Notes under the pieces: model-generated
Told to the model about the DNA's origin: nothing
Seen by the model: the letters and a program-made list of their open reading frames with translations, nothing else
Databases searched by the model: none
In this document: positions 43,020-51,207 of the stretch, piece after piece
Layout: each line of letters opens with the position of its first letter
How positions within the stretch are numbered: position 1 is the stretch's first letter
Made by a program: the position numbers and the translations under genes
Source of the DNA: CAZZCU01 sp964652825
GTDB taxonomy: Bacteria; Bdellovibrionota_B; Oligoflexia; Oligoflexales; CAZZCU01
Assembly (NCBI GenBank): GCA_964652825.1
Contig: CAZZCU010000004.1
Span: 69,383-133,382 of the forward strand
Direction: 5' to 3'
Length of the DNA stretch: 64,000 bases

Positions 43020-46000
43020 ATGTCACCCATAATCAGAAAACCAGTGAAAAAAGTTGGTACTCTTGACGAAGATATTATCGAAGCATCGTCAACGACACAG
43101 CAATCATCCAGCGATACTGTTAAGACGGGCGAAGAACTAACCAACTATATCGAGGATATCGCCGAGACGGTGAAAGTTGGTATCGATCAAAGTATTTCGA
43201 TGCTGACGCCGTGGTTTTTTAACAACATGCCGCAAATTTATTATCAGACGACGCCGCGTCAGGAAAAAGTGCGGCACCTGTCGGCGATTATCACCGGTCA
43301 CGTGTTTGAAACCAAACAGACCGTGGAATTATGGGATCGTGATCGCTCGAAAGTGACGTTTATTGGTCCGGGCGATGATCGGGAAATCGTGCTCAACATG
43401 ACGCATCGCCTACAGGCGATTAACCTGAAGATGGGTGCCGTGTATTTCTCGCGCGATAAATTGTTATTTTTATCGACATTCTTTTGCCAAAGTGTGCGTG
43501 ATCTTGATCTTAAAAACCAGCGTATCGTTGATAAGATCGCCTCGGCGCGCAAAATGATGGTCGAGGAATTTCCGGACGAAGGCGACGCGATCGATCGCTA
43601 TTTGCATTCGCTGGATAATGATTTTGTGATTTATGCGACGGCGGCGCGCCTGCACATTACTTATCGTATGTATCGCTATATGCAGACTCACGAGGGCGCG
43701 CATACCTTTGTTGAGACTTTCGATGATAATACCAAGAGGATTCGTCTATCGCTCGGCATGAAGAACGCGCAGCCGGCGGCGGTGGCGGAATCCATCATTC
43801 ACCTGATCCATCGTTACAATTATTCGGTGGTGCGGGTATTTATCGTCAACTTCGAGAAGGGCCTCAAAGAGCCGATCTCAGTCTTTCATTTTATTCTCGG
43901 GACGTCGGACGATTCGGACGTTTTAGTGGATTCGATTCCCATGCGGCGCTTGAACAAGGCACTACGTACCTTGGGTTGGGTGGATGTGGATGCGTTTGAG
44001 GATTTTGCGCGCGAGCCGTATAATTTTTCCATCAACGCCGCCAACCTGGTGCGGGCGATGGCGACCTGGGCGCATTTGTTCTTGGGTAAAGACAATCCCT
44101 ATATTTATTCGCAATACAAGATTCAGTCGACCTTCTTCAAGTACGCACAACTCACCGCGAGTCTGGTGGAGTTATTTCGGATCAAGTTTGATCCGTTGAA
44201 GGCAAAGGATCGGCAGGAAAATCGCTTTGCTACCTTCTCGGACAGTGTCTATCACCAGGTGGATGAATTGATCGAGGAAGTCGATCGCAATATTTTCCGT
44301 GAGTCGCTGAATTTCATTAATCACATTTTGCGCACGAATTATTTCCTGGCGACCAAAACGGGTCTGGCATTCCGGATGTCGCCGGACGTGTTGAATCCCA
44401 AATATTATGCGAACAAGCCGTTTGGTATCTTTTTTATCATCGGGCGAGATTTCCGGTGTTTCCAGGTGCGTTGGAAGGATATCGCCCGCGGTGGTTTGCG
44501 GGTAGTGATGCCGCGCAGTGCTGCTGATTACGATTATGCGTTATCGGGCTTGTTTGACGAAGTCTATGGTCTCTCCTATGCGCAGCAACTCAAGAATAAA
44601 GATATTCCTGAGGGCGGCTCCAAAGCCGTGTTGGTACTCAAGCCAGGCGGCCATCGTGATCAGGCCGTGCGGCGGGCGGTGAACGCTCTGTTGGATTTAT
44701 TGGTGGCCGAAGACGAGTCGCATGAAGGACCCGCTGATGATCTGATGAGTTACTACAACAAGGAAGAGATTATTTATCTTGGTCCTGATGAAAACATCAC
44801 CAATGAGCTTATTGAGTGGATTCCGGCACAGGCGGCGCGGCGCGGCTACAAGTACGCGTCGGCTTTCATGTCGTCGAAACCCGGTGAAGGGATCAACCAC
44901 AAAGAGTATGGGGTGACGTCCGAGGGTTTGAACGTGTTTGTCACCAACATGCTGCACTTTCTCGGTGTGGATCCAAAGCGCGATACGTTTACGATTAAAA
45001 TGACCGGTGGTCCGGATGGCGACGTTGCTGGTAATGAGTTGCGGATTTTGCATCGCGAGTTTGGCGAGAACGCACGTGTGGTCGCGATTAGCGATGGCTT
45101 TGGCGCCGCCTACGATCCGCAAGGACTGAATTGGGCGGAGTTGTTGCGATTGGTGGCGGCTGGTTTATCGATCGCCGAGTTCAATGCGAAAATGTTGAGC
45201 CAGAACAGCGGTGCTTTTGTTATCACGGCTGATACCAGCGAAAATACCCGTCTGCGTAATGAGCTGTTCTTCAAAGTTTACGCCGATATCTTTATTCCCG
45301 CCGGTGGCCGACCTTATTCCGTTAATGATAAAAACTGGGAAAAATTCCTTGGTGCCGATGGGCGACCGACGTTGAAGGCGGTTGTCGAAGGGGCCAATAT
45401 TTTCTTCACCGCGGAGGCTCGCAATCGCTTGCAAGAGCAAGGCGTTTTGATCATCAAGGATTCGAGCGCCAATAAAACCGGTGTGATTTGTTCGTCCTTT
45501 GAAATCATCGCTTCGTTGACGCTCAGTACCAAGGAATTCATGGAGATCAAAGAAGAGTACGTGAAGCAGGTACTCGATATCCTGCGACAGAAAGCTGATA
45601 ACGAGGCTAAGTTGTTGTTCCGGGCGTATCAGGAAAGCGGAGCGCGTAAGACACTGGTTGAGTTGTCGATGGAAATCTCGCGTGAGATTAATGATTTGAC
45701 CGATCTCATGCTTGATGAATTAACCAAACGCCAGGAAGAAATCCTCAGCGATCCGACTTGTAACGACATCATTATCAAACACTGTCCGCCGGTGTTGGTG
45801 CGGTTATATCGTGATCGCATCGAGTCGATGCTGCCGCCGGCGCACAAGATCGCGATCATCGCTGCTTATATCGCCAGCTATATTATTTATCGCGAGGGCT
45901 TGGGTTGGATGGCGCGTCTGCCGGAGGCCGAGCGCTACACCGCCGCCAAGACTTATATGGAAAAAGATTTGGAGGCGACAGCGTTGGTATCGGCGATCGA

Positions 46001-46100
46001 AAGCTCCGGCCTGGAGCAAAAGACCCAGATCGCCGAAATTTTGCGCCGCAGCGCCGCGCGTGATTTAACGATGATTGATATCGAGCGACGCGATAATTGA
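43020..46100 (+). CDS. NAD-specific glutamate dehydrogenase, large (about 115 kDa) type
   Basis: Oxidatively deaminates glutamate to 2-oxoglutarate. 1026 residues, between the 50-kDa hexameric enzymes and the 180-kDa bacterial type, close to the 115-kDa enzymes of fungi. The catalytic core has RWKDIARGGLRVV, LKNKDIPEGGSKAVLVL, YLGPDENITNELIEW, SAFMSSKPGEGINHKEYGVTSEGL and TGGPDGDVAGNEL. The Lys of the EGGSK loop and the Asp of GPDGD are the expected substrate and catalytic contacts. About 400 N-terminal residues are probably regulatory. A clear AGGACGAG precedes the ATG, 18 nt after gshA. Confidence 0.9.
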   Translation: MSPIIRKPVKKVGTLDEDIIEASSTTQQSSSDTVKTGEELTNYIEDIAETVKVGIDQSISMLTPWFFNNMPQIYYQTTPRQEKVRHLSAIITGHVFETKQTVELWDRDRSKVTFIGPGDDREIVLNMTHRLQAINLKMGAVYFSRDKLLFLSTFFCQSVRDLDLKNQRIVDKIASARKMMVEEFPDEGDAIDRYLHSLDNDFVIYATAARLHITYRMYRYMQTHEGAHTFVETFDDNTKRIRLSLGMKNAQPAAVAESIIHLIHRYNYSVVRVFIVNFEKGLKEPISVFHFILGTSDDSDVLVDSIPMRRLNKALRTLGWVDVDAFEDFAREPYNFSINAANLVRAMATWAHLFLGKDNPYIYSQYKIQSTFFKYAQLTASLVELFRIKFDPLKAKDRQENRFATFSDSVYHQVDELIEEVDRNIFRESLNFINHILRTNYFLATKTGLAFRMSPDVLNPKYYANKPFGIFFIIGRDFRCFQVRWKDIARGGLRVVMPRSAADYDYALSGLFDEVYGLSYAQQLKNKDIPEGGSKAVLVLKPGGHRDQAVRRAVNALLDLLVAEDESHEGPADDLMSYYNKEEIIYLGPDENITNELIEWIPAQAARRGYKYASAFMSSKPGEGINHKEYGVTSEGLNVFVTNMLHFLGVDPKRDTFTIKMTGGPDGDVAGNELRILHREFGENARVVAISDGFGAAYDPQGLNWAELLRLVAAGLSIAEFNAKMLSQNSGAFVITADTSENTRLRNELFFKVYADIFIPAGGRPYSVNDKNWEKFLGADGRPTLKAVVEGANIFFTAEARNRLQEQGVLIIKDSSANKTGVICSSFEIIASLTLSTKEFMEIKEEYVKQVLDILRQKADNEAKLLFRAYQESGARKTLVELSMEISREINDLTDLMLDELTKRQEEILSDPTCNDIIIKHCPPVLVRLYRDRIESMLPPAHKIAIIAAYIASYIIYREGLGWMARLPEAERYTAAKTYMEKDLEATALVSAIESSGLEQKTQIAEILRRSAARDLTMIDIERRDN

Positions 46101-46124
46101 TCGTTATATCCCAGACATTGGACA

Positions 46125-46766
46125 TTAAGGTCGCAAATTTTTGCTGCTATCGTCCTGCTGGCTGTAACGCCGGCATGGTTCGGGATCGTGCAGAAGCGGT
46201 GTGATCTCGTGCAGTAGTTGGTGACGTTGTTGCTCCGGTAGTGCACACTGGCTGCGGTATTTCGGACAAGCGTGCTTGTAGCTGAGTTCCCACGGATACG
46301 TATCGAGCGGCTGGGTCTGGCGTTTGCTGATAACAAACACCTGACTAAGGCTGCGTTTGAGTGCGTCGTGTCTTGTCTGAGCGGTCTTGACCACAGCCTG
46401 GCTATCAGTCAGGGCTTTGTTTGTTTCTTGAAGATTGGCGGTGACTAACTCCAGTCTGGCTTTGGCGTCATCGATGGCTTTCAGTTTGCCGGTTTCGTAT
46501 TCGGCCGGACCGAGATTGGCGACTGCTTTGGCATGGTCGCGGCGTGCCTGTTCCGATTCTCGTTGCAACCGTGTTTCTTTGGTTTTGAGGCGTTTGACCA
46601 GCTGTTCGCCGCGCTGGAGTTCATCATTGACCGACAAATAGTCGCCAGCCGCGATGCGACGGCATGCTTCCCGGGAACGCTCGTCAGCACTGGGGTTTGC
46701 GGTGGCCGCCATGCCTAAATGGCTCCAGCCGAGCACGCTCGCGGCGAAAACTATTCGTCGAATCAT
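46125..46766 (-). CDS. Exported coiled-coil protein, unknown
   Basis: 213 residues from the ATG at 46766 (AGGGATTGAT upstream). Signal peptide ends LGMAATA. A long helix/coiled coil spans about 40-155 (LKTKETRLQRESEQARRDHAKA and later). The C-terminal 60 residues hold four cysteines (CPKYRSQC, CRRY and one earlier) that probably pair. It faces NAD-GDH with 24 nt between the stops. No family recognised; a periplasmic structural role is likely. Confidence 0.62.
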   Translation of the reverse strand: MIRRIVFAASVLGWSHLGMAATANPSADERSREACRRIAAGDYLSVNDELQRGEQLVKRLKTKETRLQRESEQARRDHAKAVANLGPAEYETGKLKAIDDAKARLELVTANLQETNKALTDSQAVVKTAQTRHDALKRSLSQVFVISKRQTQPLDTYPWELSYKHACPKYRSQCALPEQQRHQLLHEITPLLHDPEPCRRYSQQDDSSKNLRP

Positions 46767-46791
46767 ATCAATCCCTTTGCAGTCATGCCCC

Positions 46792-46797
46792 ATTATA
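46792..46797 (-). promoter_or_regulatory. Consensus -10 box of the coiled-coil protein gene
   Basis: A perfect TATAAT on the minus strand, about 25 nt before the ATG at 46766. No -35 match at the right distance, so it may need an activator. Confidence 0.4.
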
Positions 46798-46818
46798 CCT
46801 TAAATTTGAAGGCTACGG

Positions 46819-46836
46819 CTGGGGCTTTTACCCCAG
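46819..46836. other. Hairpin in the acyl-CoA dehydrogenase leader
   Basis: CTGGGG (46819-46824) pairs with CCCCAG (46831-46836) around CTTTTA, about 30 nt before the start codon. Possible mRNA stabiliser or the tail of the upstream divergent region. Confidence 0.3.
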
Positions 46837-46866
46837 TCCAAGCAGCAGTTGGGGGGGAGAAGCGCC

Positions 46867-48759
46867 ATGGCATCTAAGAAAGACAACTTCTTTGGCGATA
46901 ACGTGGATATTCAGTTTCATCTGCAAAAACGTGTGGATTTTGCGGCATTATTTGCGCTGATTCCACCGGAAGAAAAAGCCGCCATGGACGTTGATAATGC
47001 CGACGACTTTAAAAACGTCTGGCTCGAAACCCTGTCGTCTTTGGGGGAGTTGTGCGGCAGCCAGTTTGCGGTGAATGCCGGCAAAGTCGAACAAGAAGAT
47101 TTGCAACTCGACCTGGTGTCCGGAGATGTCACGCTTGGTTTGACCATGCAACAAAATATTCGAGCACTTAGAGATATCGGCGCATGCGGGATGGGTATCA
47201 GTCCGGAGTACGGAGGGATTGGTGGTCCGTTTATCGCCGAAGTCGCGAGCGGCGAATTAATTTCGCGCGCTTGTCCCTCGACGTATTTAAATGCGGTATG
47301 GTACGCGCCGATCGCGCATGTGCTGGAAAGTTTTGCCAGCGATGAGATCAAACAAACTTATATCCCTCGGATTGCCAGCGGCGAAATCTCCGGCTCGATG
47401 GCGTTGACCGAGCCTGATGCCGGCTCGGACTTGGGCGCGATCAGAACTTATGGAGAGAAACAAGCGGATGGTTCGTGGCGTCTGTATGGGACCAAACGTT
47501 TTATCAGTAACGGTGACGCTGCGATTTCGCTGGTACTCGCCAAGAATCAAAAAGGCGCGCAAGGACTGAAAGCGCTGAATCTGTATCTGGTGGAACGCAA
47601 AGTCGATGGCAAACCGAATTTTCTGGTCACCAAACTCGAAGAAAAAGTGGCTTTGCATGGATCGGCCACTTGCGAGCTACAGTTTGATGGCGCCAAGGCG
47701 ATTCTGATCGGCAAAGAAGGCGAAGGTTTTCGCTATATGTCGTTGCTGATGAATGTCGCGCGGGTGGCTGTAGGCTTTCAGGGGTTGGGCATGATGGATG
47801 CTATCTGGCGCCTGGCGGCTGATTATGCGCAGCAACGCCGCGCCATGGGCAAGCCGATCGCGCGTCACGAATTAATCGCCGAGAAATTATTGGACATGGA
47901 AGTGGAAGTGAAAGCGTTTCGCAGTCTGTGTTATCAGGCGGCGTTTTATATGACGCTGGTAAATTGGACGGAGAAGAAGCTGGGTGCCGCCGGGTTGGCG
48001 GATGATGAGCGCACACAACTGGAACGTAGTCTCGGTATGTATCAAAAACGGGTGCGCAACTGGACACCGTTGATTAAATGGTGGTGCGGTGAGCGCACGG
48101 TGGCGCACGCACGCACGGCGATGCAGATTCTTGGCGGCTACGGTTATACCAAAGAGTATCGTGCTGAGTGGTGGTTGCGCGAGGCGCTGATTCTGCCGAT
48201 TTATGAAGGCACCTCACAAATTCAGGCGTTGATGTGTATCAAAGATACTCTGAAAAGTGTTATCCGCCAGCCAACGGCGTTCATCGAGGTGGCGCTTGGC
48301 TTAAAAGTGGCGGCGTTATCGCAAACGGACCCGCTGGTGCGTAAACTCAATCGCATGAAGCAGACGCTGAACAGCGCCGTGGTTGCGATTCTCTTTAAAA
48401 TGGTCAAAGAAAACGTACGTTCCAGTTTCTCAGAAGTAAAACCTTCGGATGTTTTGCGGCTGGTAAAAATTTTGGCCAAGGATTTGGTGAAGTTTGAAAA
48501 TCTGTCACCGGCTTTGCTGCATGCAGAACGTGTTTGCGAGATGAAAGCATTGGTGGCGATGGGTAATTGTTTGATCAGGGATGCCGCGACTGATCCCTCG
48601 CGACGATGGGTGGCGGAGCGTTTTATTAACAAGTCTTTACCAGCAATGGTGCGTCTAAAGGCGGAGATCGAAATCGATGAGCCGGTGTTGGCACAACGAT
48701 TGAGCGGTCGCGAGTCGCCTGATGATGCGGTGACACGACAAGCAGGCGGAAAACTCTGA
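46867..48759 (+). CDS. Acyl-CoA dehydrogenase, long form with extra C-terminal domain
   Basis: FAD enzyme for the first dehydrogenation step of acyl-CoA breakdown. The ATG at 46867 has GGGGGGAG 7 nt upstream; 630 residues. The core has GSMALTEPDAGSDLGAIRT (FAD/substrate), WRLYGTKRFISNGD, MNVARVAVGFQGLGMMD and ILGGYGYTKEY. The catalytic base is the Glu of PIYEGTSQIQ. About 150 residues follow the usual end of the fold, as in VLCAD/AidB-like long forms. Substrate length is unknown. The TGA overlaps the ATG of the next gene by one base. Confidence 0.9.
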   Translation: MASKKDNFFGDNVDIQFHLQKRVDFAALFALIPPEEKAAMDVDNADDFKNVWLETLSSLGELCGSQFAVNAGKVEQEDLQLDLVSGDVTLGLTMQQNIRALRDIGACGMGISPEYGGIGGPFIAEVASGELISRACPSTYLNAVWYAPIAHVLESFASDEIKQTYIPRIASGEISGSMALTEPDAGSDLGAIRTYGEKQADGSWRLYGTKRFISNGDAAISLVLAKNQKGAQGLKALNLYLVERKVDGKPNFLVTKLEEKVALHGSATCELQFDGAKAILIGKEGEGFRYMSLLMNVARVAVGFQGLGMMDAIWRLAADYAQQRRAMGKPIARHELIAEKLLDMEVEVKAFRSLCYQAAFYMTLVNWTEKKLGAAGLADDERTQLERSLGMYQKRVRNWTPLIKWWCGERTVAHARTAMQILGGYGYTKEYRAEWWLREALILPIYEGTSQIQALMCIKDTLKSVIRQPTAFIEVALGLKVAALSQTDPLVRKLNRMKQTLNSAVVAILFKMVKENVRSSFSEVKPSDVLRLVKILAKDLVKFENLSPALLHAERVCEMKALVAMGNCLIRDAATDPSRRWVAERFINKSLPAMVRLKAEIEIDEPVLAQRLSGRESPDDAVTRQAGGKL

Positions 48760-49076
48760 TGTATTTTGCAGTAACGAAATTGACGTTTGATATCGACGAG
48801 CATACGGCGAATGAACGCAAGGACCTGAGTGCTCTGGTGGAGAAAGTCCGCGCGCGCTTCAAGGTGTGTGTTCAACCGCTGATCCACGATAAGGATAGTG
48901 ATTTTCTCGGTATGGCTATCGCCAGTCTCGGGCAGGCCGAAGAACGCCTGTCACAGCAAGTGGATGCGATTGCGGAATTTTGCGAAGAAAGCGGCTTTGG
49001 TCGCGTTGCTAAAGAAGAAACACTGATTGATCATATGGATTCATTTGGCGAAGCCGCCGGTGATGACGAAGCTTGA
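48759..49076 (+). CDS. DUF503/YlxP-like small protein
   Basis: 105 residues. The pattern MYFAVTKLTFDIDEHTANERKDLSALVEKVRARFKVCVQPL...LGMAIASLGQAEERLSQQVDAIAEFCEE resembles DUF503, a ferredoxin-like fold found in Firmicutes as YlxP near ribosome-assembly genes. The fit is fair, not certain. It is translationally coupled to the acyl-CoA dehydrogenase (TGATG), unlike its usual context. Confidence 0.6.
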   Translation: MYFAVTKLTFDIDEHTANERKDLSALVEKVRARFKVCVQPLIHDKDSDFLGMAIASLGQAEERLSQQVDAIAEFCEESGFGRVAKEETLIDHMDSFGEAAGDDEA

Positions 49077-49080
49077 CGGA

Positions 49081-49113
49081 CGTCATTCTGAGCCAAAGGC
49101 GAAGGATCTCACG
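49081..49113. repeat. Intergenic repeat copy, GTCATTCTGAGC...GAAGGATCTCACG type
   Basis: Lies right after the DUF503-like stop, matching the copy at 9269-9302 in its word order. Such words recur in intergenic DNA of many bacteria. No protein is encoded. Confidence 0.45.
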
Positions 49114-50914
49114 CGACGGTATCCAATTTTAGCTGGCTGTCGTCATCTTTATCTTTATCTTTATCATTTAGATCGATCTGCGTGGCGATCTCCTCGACCG
49201 ATTGCGGCATGTGCAGCAGGAAGCCTTGAATCAAATCGATGCCCATCGCTTGCAAAGCTTCGGCTTCTTCCCAGAGTTCTACACCCTCGGCAAGTACGGT
49301 CGTGTTAAGCAGTTTCGCCGCGCGCACCAGACCGCGCACGTAGGCTTGCTTGACGCGATCCAGATGGATGCCTTCGATCAGACTGCGATCAAATTTGATC
49401 ATGTCGGGGCGGATACTGATCACGCGTTCCAGACCGGCATAGCCGCGGCCGAAGTCGTCGGCGGCGATACCCATATTATGCTTGCGCAGCATTTCGCGGA
49501 CTTCCGCCATCAGATCGGAATTGTTGATGGCTTCCGACTCCGAGACCTCAAAGACGATGTTGTTACGATTGTCGAAGATGTGTAGTAGGCGCTCGATGTA
49601 ATAGAGATTGCGCGGCAGGATGTTGACCATCAGGGCGCCCGGTAGGTTCTTGGAGTACATTGCTGCCTGTTGTAAGCACGCCTGATCAAGTTCCAAAGAG
49701 ACCTTGGTGTAACCAGCGACCGAGAACAATACATCGGGACGCAAAAATTTGGGTTCCAGAATGGCGTTTTCCTCGCCGCCGAGCATTTGCTCAAGAGCCT
49801 GCGTATTGACGCGAATCAGCGATTCAAAGCCGAACAATTCGCTGTTGAGACCTCGTATGGATTTGGTCTTCTTGGCTTCGGACACCATGTCCGCGGTTAG
49901 TTTTGGCAGGTGGAAAATCGCCTGGAATTTGGCGAAGAGCAGATCGCTACCCTGAATCAACGTATGCATGAGCTCGCGCTGACGATCGCGGATACGATCC
50001 GCCTGCACGCGCGCTACTGCTTGGCTTTGGTCGAGTACGGTATCGACGATCTCGGCTGGTTCCAGACAGGGATTGTGCAGTGCCGAGGCGTAGCCGACGG
50101 CGACATTGGGTATGCTGGTGACGCAATCAGGAATACGTCGTGATTTGCGATCAGCAAACAACTCACGCCACAGTGCATTTTGGATGCGACGGTTGAGACG
50201 ATCGGAGATTTCCTCGACGATGCCCGGTAGCGGCAAGCTGCCGGTCGTGCGCGAGCGATTCAAAAAGACATAATAAGTATTACCATGAATGGAACGACGG
50301 CAGAGAATATCTTCGGTCCGGAAGCAACCGGGCTTGCCCCACATGTCATTTAGAATGCTTTGGAATATTTCTTTGACAGTCGCGTAAACATGCGTACCAT
50401 ACTCCATTTCCAGTTTGCGAAAGTTGGAGGCATCGATCGTTAAAACGCTGATGCCGCGATTGTCTTTGAGCATGTTGACGGCGATCTGCGAGTTGTAGAA
50501 CGGGACGGAACGTCGCCAGATTTTCTGGCCGGCATAGCCGAGAACACCACAGGCTCCCAGCGTGGCAATGATATCGATCGCCTGCGGATCGCGCAGCAGC
50601 GTGACCTTGTCACTGAAGTTGTGATGTTCGTGATCGGATTCGTCGTCGCCTTCATGTTGTTGTGCATGATTGCGGACATCGAGAACGATGACGGGCATGC
50701 GTTGTCCCAGTCCGTTGAGAATATCCTCGCAGACACCGCTGGGTAAAGTTCCTAAACGCGAGTCGACGACAGCGGCGCTGACACCGAAACGATAAAGCGC
50801 GCCGAGGAAATCATCTGATTCCGCGGAGACGATGATGACACTCAGATTGAGCGCGCCGAGTTGTTCGCGCAGCTCATCAGCGAGGGTCGAATTTCTGGTA
50901 ACCAGGCAAATCAT
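49109..50914 (-). CDS. EAL-domain protein with degenerate GGDEF and receiver-like N-terminus
   Basis: 601 residues. Residues 1-135 resemble a response-regulator receiver fold without a clear phospho-acceptor. A GGDEF-like region (about 145-320) lacks GGDEF/GGEEF. The EAL domain (about 355-580) has FESLIRV in place of EALLR, MVNILPRN, FEVSESE, IAADDFGRGYAGL, IKFDRSLI, AEGVE and GIDLIQGF, so the metal and catalytic Glu/Asn/Asp/Lys residues are mostly kept. It probably hydrolyses or at least binds cyclic di-GMP. The C-terminus has a DKDKDKDDD run encoded by a (CTTTAT)3 repeat at 49147-49164. Confidence 0.88.
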   Translation of the reverse strand: MICLVTRNSTLADELREQLGALNLSVIIVSAESDDFLGALYRFGVSAAVVDSRLGTLPSGVCEDILNGLGQRMPVIVLDVRNHAQQHEGDDESDHEHHNFSDKVTLLRDPQAIDIIATLGACGVLGYAGQKIWRRSVPFYNSQIAVNMLKDNRGISVLTIDASNFRKLEMEYGTHVYATVKEIFQSILNDMWGKPGCFRTEDILCRRSIHGNTYYVFLNRSRTTGSLPLPGIVEEISDRLNRRIQNALWRELFADRKSRRIPDCVTSIPNVAVGYASALHNPCLEPAEIVDTVLDQSQAVARVQADRIRDRQRELMHTLIQGSDLLFAKFQAIFHLPKLTADMVSEAKKTKSIRGLNSELFGFESLIRVNTQALEQMLGGEENAILEPKFLRPDVLFSVAGYTKVSLELDQACLQQAAMYSKNLPGALMVNILPRNLYYIERLLHIFDNRNNIVFEVSESEAINNSDLMAEVREMLRKHNMGIAADDFGRGYAGLERVISIRPDMIKFDRSLIEGIHLDRVKQAYVRGLVRAAKLLNTTVLAEGVELWEEAEALQAMGIDLIQGFLLHMPQSVEEIATQIDLNDKDKDKDDDSQLKLDTVA

Positions 50915-51048
50915 GTAGGCCCAATGGCAAAAATTGTGGGTTCAGACCATCCGTTAAGTTATCGGTCCTAGCTGAAAAAGGTTGAATGAGATTTGGTGGC
51001 GCTGATTTGGGTTCGACAAAAAAACCATAAAAAAGTACAAGATTCCAG

Positions 51049-51071
51049 TCATCCACAGGAACTGTGGATAA
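51049..51071. promoter_or_regulatory. Inverted pair of DnaA-box-like sequences
   Basis: TTATCCACA (minus strand, 51071-51063) is a perfect DnaA box. TCATCCACA (plus, 51049-51057) differs by one base. Together they form an inverted repeat with 8-bp arms and a 3-nt spacer, in the 293-nt spacer between the EAL gene and pta. The region otherwise shows only AT-rich runs and the possible pta promoter. Confidence 0.5.
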
Positions 51072-51131
51072 GCACATGCTGATGCGAATGGAAGGTCCGA
51101 AATTACTCCTTTGCACCGGATTGAGTAAAAA

Positions 51132-51161
51132 TTGTTCAAAGAAAATCGTGGGTAATATACC
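51132..51161 (+). promoter_or_regulatory. Candidate promoter of the pta gene
   Basis: TTGTTC (51132-51137) is 18 nt before TATACC (51156-51161). The start of transcription would lie some 40 nt before the pta start codon. Moderate match only. Confidence 0.35.
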
Positions 51162-51207
51162 CAGCTGATGAAGTGCTCGTGGAGCCGGTGAGTAGGTTTT
51201 TGGGGGG

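Noticed and set aside
48222..48887. Minus-strand open frame of 221 codons
   Set aside because: Antisense to the end of acyl-CoA dehydrogenase and the DUF503-like gene; no recognisable sequence.
49147..49164. CTTTAT tandem repeat as a CRISPR or phase-variation tract
   Set aside because: Only three units of 6 bp inside the 3' end of a coding region. A 6-bp unit keeps the frame, so no on/off switching, and no spacers exist.
51049..51071. Replication origin
   Set aside because: Only two DnaA boxes are present. There is no dnaA, dnaN or gyr gene and no DUE-type repeat array. mnmG lies 32 kb away, with neither parA nor parB.
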